Positions 60,424 to 64,000 of a DNA stretch of 64,000 bases are shown here, in pieces. The notes beneath the pieces were generated by a model. It did no database searches. It saw only the letters and a list, made by a program, of their open reading frames with translations, and had not been told where the DNA came from. Origin of the DNA: Planctomycetota bacterium (lineage in GTDB: Bacteria > Planctomycetota > Planctomycetia > Pirellulales > Pirellulaceae); NCBI GenBank assembly GCA_026692885.1, contig JAPLNJ010000352.1, positions 919-64,918 of the forward strand, written 5' to 3'. Position 1 is the stretch's first letter. Each line of letters begins with the position of its first letter. A program made the translations under genes and the position numbers.

Positions 60424-62706
60424 ATGTCAGGTCCAGTGACGATGGCGGCAGCCAAGCTCGACGAATACATCCGCGGTCTGACCGCGGGGGGCCTGATGAC
60501 CGCGGAGGCCGTCCAGGCGTTTATCGACGGTCTGCCGATGGACGAGCGGCCGCAGGACGGCAAGCGGTTAGCCGAGCAGTTGGTGCGTCACAATCGGCTG
60601 ACGGCGTTCCAGGCTCAAGCGGTCTACCACGGCAAAGGCGACGGGCTGGTGCTCGGCAACTACGTGCTGTTGGACAAGATCGGCCAGGGCGGCATGGGGA
60701 TGGTGTTCAAAGCCCAGCACCGCCTGATGGGCCGTGTGGTGGCATTGAAGGTACTGCCAACGCGTCTGACCAAGACCCCGGAGGGCCTGCGGCGGTTTCA
60801 TCGCGAGGTCCGCGCGGCGGCGGCACTGAACCACCCGAATATCGTGACCGCGTTCGATGCCGACGAGGTGCGCACTATTCGCTTCCTGGTGATGGAGTAC
60901 GTGGAGGGCACGGATCTGTCCGCGCTGGTCAAGAGCACCGGGCCGCTGCCGGTCCGCCGGGCGGTAGGCTACTTGCTGCAAGTGGCGCGCGCGTTGGAAT
61001 ACGCGCACTCCGAAGGCATCATCCACCGGGACATCAAGCCGTCGAATCTGTTGTTGGATCGTAAGGGGAACGTCAAGGTCTTGGACTTGGGCCTGGCCCG
61101 CATCGCGGAGGAGCAAGGGGCGGCCGGGACGGATTCGAGTCTACTGGATTTGACCAAGACGGGGATGGTGCTGGGGACCGTGGACTATATGCCGCCGGAG
61201 CAGGCCTTGGGCACGAAGAGCGTGGACGGGCGGTCGGATATCTACAGCCTGGGGATTTCGCTGTACTACCTGCTGACCGGCCGGGTGCCGTACGAGGGCA
61301 GCACGATGTTGGCCCGCTTTCTGGCTCAGCGGGAGCAGGAGATCCCGTCGCTGCAGACCGCGGTTTCCGGGGCTTCGGACCAGTTGGACGGCGTGTTTCG
61401 GAAGATGGTGGCGAAGGCCGCGGACGATCGTTATGCGACGATGACGGAGGTCGTCGCGGCCTTGGAAGCCTGCCTCGCCGTGTCGCCCGCAGAATCAGAG
61501 ACGAGTTCCGCGTTCCAGCCCGACTCGGCGTGGCTGGAAGTGCTGCAGGCGATCAGCGGGGCATCGCCCGCAGCGGTCGCAGCACCGGCAGCGCTGCCGG
61601 TATTGTTCGAGTCGCCTCCGCTCGTTCAGGTATCCGAACCAGCGTCTGTCACTGAATCGCAGGCGTACGCTGAGACGCGTCAGAGCACCAGGTCGAGGAT
61701 CGCCGAGTTGCTGGCCAAGTCGCCCGCCCCGCCCTGGGTGACCGTGAGCGGCGGCGTGCTGGTGGCTCTCGTCATCGTGGTGATGTGGTTGAGGGGGACC
61801 AGCCCGCAGGTGGCGAGCAACCCACCGTCCTCTCCCCAGCAGCTTCTACCGCAGCCCAAGCCCACACCAGAATCCTCCGCCAAGCCTGGTCAGGAATCGA
61901 CGGGCGAACCGCCAACTTTGCCCCCCGCGATCGACAGCCACCAGCGGTCGCAGCCCAATCCGGCGAACCCTCCGTCCGCGGAGAGCGGCAAGCAGGTCCC
62001 CGCGGAGCTCACCGAGAAGTCCGACGCCCGAGTCACGTCTGGCGCCTCCCAAGAAATAGCCAGCCAACCGAAACCCGCGTTTGGGGTGCCAGAGCCAACG
62101 CCGTCCGAGAAAGGCCCGAAGTCCCCGCCGGCGCCAGAGAAGAAACCGCCGATGACTGATAACCCGCCGACGAAGCCACCGTTCGAGGCCGCCGCCAAGC
62201 CGGAAACCGCGGTGGGCGGTGGCGCGAAGCCGAACCAGCCTCCGTCCGTTTCCGCCAAGAAGCCCACGGCAGACGTCATCGCGGTGCTGCCGCCGGAACT
62301 GAGCCGTGAGCTGTTGGCCAACATTAGAGAGGTTTCACTGGAACTCAAATGGGACCAGAAGACGGTCCCGCCCCCGATCGCCCAGGCGGTTCAGCGAGTG
62401 ATGGAAGATGCGTTGAACTTGCCCGCCCTGGGCCTTAAGGTCGATAGCAATGCCCCCGCCAAGATGCGTGCCAACCTCACGGCCAGTCGCGAAAACGAGT
62501 TCGTCGTGTTCCGCTTGTCGGCGGAATTACAGTGCCCCGAGAGCGACGGGAAGACCGTCACGGTGTGGTCCCAAGAACAGGAAGTCGGCAAGTTCACGCA
62601 GCGCGCTTTCCACAGTGCCGCGACGATGGTGCGGGGCAAGGTCACGGAGTTCATGCAGCGTTTCCAACGCGACTACAGGAGGGCGGGGACCGCCAAGCGA
62701 GGCTGA
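60424..62706 (+). CDS. membrane Ser/Thr protein kinase
   Basis: A 760-aa transmembrane kinase; the frame opens earlier but homology starts at 60424 (MSGPVTMAAAKLD). A short helical N-terminal region is followed by the kinase domain at about 80-350: GQGGMGMVFKA, K109, D203 in IHRDIKPSNLLL, and VLDLGLARI (DLG instead of DFG); GTVDYMPPEQALG is present. A single membrane segment lies near 439-460 (VLVALVIVVMWLRG). The extracellular part is proline-, alanine- and glutamate-rich, then ends in a domain of about 150 residues with LELKWDQKT and ENEFVVFRLSAEL. No clear partner was identified. Confidence 0.87.
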   Translation: MSGPVTMAAAKLDEYIRGLTAGGLMTAEAVQAFIDGLPMDERPQDGKRLAEQLVRHNRLTAFQAQAVYHGKGDGLVLGNYVLLDKIGQGGMGMVFKAQHRLMGRVVALKVLPTRLTKTPEGLRRFHREVRAAAALNHPNIVTAFDADEVRTIRFLVMEYVEGTDLSALVKSTGPLPVRRAVGYLLQVARALEYAHSEGIIHRDIKPSNLLLDRKGNVKVLDLGLARIAEEQGAAGTDSSLLDLTKTGMVLGTVDYMPPEQALGTKSVDGRSDIYSLGISLYYLLTGRVPYEGSTMLARFLAQREQEIPSLQTAVSGASDQLDGVFRKMVAKAADDRYATMTEVVAALEACLAVSPAESETSSAFQPDSAWLEVLQAISGASPAAVAAPAALPVLFESPPLVQVSEPASVTESQAYAETRQSTRSRIAELLAKSPAPPWVTVSGGVLVALVIVVMWLRGTSPQVASNPPSSPQQLLPQPKPTPESSAKPGQESTGEPPTLPPAIDSHQRSQPNPANPPSAESGKQVPAELTEKSDARVTSGASQEIASQPKPAFGVPEPTPSEKGPKSPPAPEKKPPMTDNPPTKPPFEAAAKPETAVGGGAKPNQPPSVSAKKPTADVIAVLPPELSRELLANIREVSLELKWDQKTVPPPIAQAVQRVMEDALNLPALGLKVDSNAPAKMRANLTASRENEFVVFRLSAELQCPESDGKTVTVWSQEQEVGKFTQRAFHSAATMVRGKVTEFMQRFQRDYRRAGTAKRG

Positions 62707-63277
62707 GAACCCGCCGCGGTGCGAGCTTCCTCCCACGCCACTTTCACGTGCCGAATCGCCGTGCGTTAGGCCAAGTCGGCTGGCGTCAAACCAGCCGTCG
62801 TCCTCCGACGGGTGATCTTGCGCGCCAGGGATGCAGCGTGGGTGTCCCAGAGAACCCGGTACTTGCCCAATGCTCCGCCAGCTCGTCCCCCAATCAGACG
62901 CAGGTATCCGCCTTGATCATAACGTTGCGAAATGCTAGCAGTGTCGTGATCGCCCCCGAGAAGCTCCCGACGTAAGTCGGTGGGAGTGTTCCCGCCCTGT
63001 GCCTAACCCGGAGCCCCATATCCGACCGGCCCGACTCGTCGGGAGCTTCTCGGACGGGACCAGCTAGCAGTGACGGCATTTCGCAGTGTTACGATCAACG
63101 CCAGAATCATCGCTCCACCGACGCAAGGTCGGCGGGGGCGGAAGCACTTGTCCAACAGCCTGTGACATCGCTCCTTCGAAGCCAAGTGGCACTGTACAAT
63201 TAGTCCGTCTCGTGCTCGGGGATGCCCAGGTCCCTCTGCTGTTGGTAAGCTGAACGGTCCGCGTTTCAGCGTTTGTT
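62707..63277. other. intergenic, repeats and duplicated segment
   Basis: No gene. Two dispersed-repeat copies (62909-62945 and 63063-63103) face each other. The 3' part is the second copy of the duplicated segment (from 63200). Confidence 0.65.
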
Positions 63278-63351
63278 GTGCGGAGCGAAACTAGGAGCCT
63301 GTCGCTGATGGATGCGTTGGCAGATGTCGACTTGGCGCCCGGCCAAACGTA
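63200..63351 (+). repeat. 152-bp duplicated 5' module, copy B
   Basis: Matches 59440-59591 without indels. The start codon of copy A (CAATGAG) is changed here to CTAGGAG, so translation would have to begin elsewhere. Confidence 0.9.
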
Positions 63352-63718
63352 CCTGGCGCAAACTCAAAGGCGTGGCGACTGTCCGTCTGGTAAGTGGCCG
63401 CGTCCGCCGTGCGGAGGTGCATTGGTACGAGTCGCATGTGTAGGCGAGAAGGGCTTCAAGATCAAGCGTTTCTTGGATGACGGACCTCTGGGGCGAAAGA
63501 AGCGAACACCGCAATTCGTGTTATGCATCCGGAACGAGCGATGCGACGACTTGGAACTCCGCAAGGTGTACCAAGTGCTCCCCGACGCGTCCGCCACGGA
63601 AGAAGGATACCTGCGGGTGATTGACGAATCGGGCGAGGATTACCTCTACCCGGCGGACGGCTTTTTGCCGATCGCGTTGCCTGACGCGGTCGCGGAGGAG
63701 TTGGCCGTTCCTGTGTAA
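63278..63718 (+). CDS. hypothetical protein with duplicated N-terminus
   Basis: A 146-aa frame starting at GTG 63278 or ATG 63308. The first ~25 residues (RSLSLMDALADVDLAPGQTY) derive from the duplication. The later part (VRVACVGEKGFKIKRF, then LELRKVYQVLPDASATEEGY, RVIDESGEDYLYPADGF and PIALPD) resembles a small stand-alone planctomycete domain whose natural start would lie internally. The actual start and expression are uncertain. It lies near the end of the window. Confidence 0.6.
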   Translation: MRSETRSLSLMDALADVDLAPGQTYLAQTQRRGDCPSGKWPRPPCGGALVRVACVGEKGFKIKRFLDDGPLGRKKRTPQFVLCIRNERCDDLELRKVYQVLPDASATEEGYLRVIDESGEDYLYPADGFLPIALPDAVAEELAVPV

Positions 63719-64000
63719 CCTCTCTGTTGCTCATGCGGTAACGATTCTCTGAATGCCCGTCTGCGGGACGTAGCAACGGTGGCCGAAATAGCTTCCCGGT
63801 TTCCGGCGCGGGCCAAGGGGGCGGCACCGCGGACGAATCGAGTAGCACGGATGGCAAAGCCGGGGCGCGGATGAAGACCCCAGAATCTTCACGAATTATC
63901 CGACACCACATTGCTCATCCGTGCCCCGGCTTTGCCATCCGTGCTAGTTTTGGGTTGGGGGCTTCGGGCGTCCACTCAACCCGTCGAGCATCGCAGGGTG
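63719..64000. other. terminal region with inverted element pair
   Basis: No gene. Inverted copies of AGCACGGATGGCAAAGCCGG at 63842-63876 and 63913-63948 repeat the arrangement at 46627-46786. Confidence 0.65.

Overview
The window looks like a GC-rich chromosome segment of a member of the Planctomycetota, probably near the Pirellulales, although rank below phylum cannot be settled from sequence alone. The evidence is a DUF1559 pseudopilin-like protein, a CRTAC1-type FG-GAP/UnbV lipoprotein next to a TPR protein, two Ser/Thr kinases of planctomycete type, a Uma2 endonuclease, an HzsA-related di-haem protein, Tat-exported Gfo/Idh and TIM-barrel proteins, and abundant short intergenic palindromes. 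No rRNA, tRNA, CRISPR array or recognisable transposase was seen.

Region by region. 0.2-10.7 kb: exported carbohydrate-processing proteins (Gfo/Idh oxidoreductase, GH99-like, DUF6259, GH32/43-like) and an HzsA-related cytochrome-like protein. 11.2-12.4 kb: response regulator fused to a degenerate histidine kinase. 12.7-18.8 kb: a compact Hsp70 module in one direction, consisting of a TPR protein, a J-like protein without HPD, a GrpE-like protein, a short DnaK and a zinc-ribbon protein. 18.9-24.0 kb: a small membrane-protein pair, two tandem HtrA-like proteins (the second has a PDZ domain inside its protease fold and a changed triad), and a secreted protein ending in a Hint domain. 24.7-29.3 kb: a damaged restriction/defence-type island with a truncated sugar isomerase joined to a Vsr remnant, an unrecognised partner protein, a frameshifted MutL/MORC-like GHKL ATPase and a 5-cytosine methyltransferase. 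29.7-32.3 kb: NifU, NifS and a cyclic-nucleotide-binding protein. 32.8-42.1 kb: a secreted PepF peptidase, a Tat TIM-barrel protein, a SWIM/SNF2 pair, an ornithine-cyclodeaminase-like enzyme and a sugar isomerase. 43.0-48.5 kb: CRTAC1 lipoprotein, TPR protein, small lipoprotein and DUF1559 protein. 48.8-57.0 kb: Uma2, cation/proton antiporter, topoisomerase I and a PpiD-like protein with a KPEA tandem repeat. 57.2-63.7 kb: FHA kinase, a pair of small hypothetical genes, a second kinase, and an ORF sharing a duplicated 5' module with the first small gene.

The least expected feature is the repeat landscape. Several families of short inverted repeats recur, often nested inside one another. They supply the stop codons and last residues of several genes, sit in frame inside the SNF2 helicase, and replace the C-terminus of the FHA kinase. 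The strongest candidates for undescribed biology are the Hsp70 module with a degenerate J protein, the HtrA tandem with the PDZ insertion, and the nested, gene-end-associated repeats. The ATPase/methylase island is most like the known MutL/MORC-associated restriction-modification loci but appears to be decaying.
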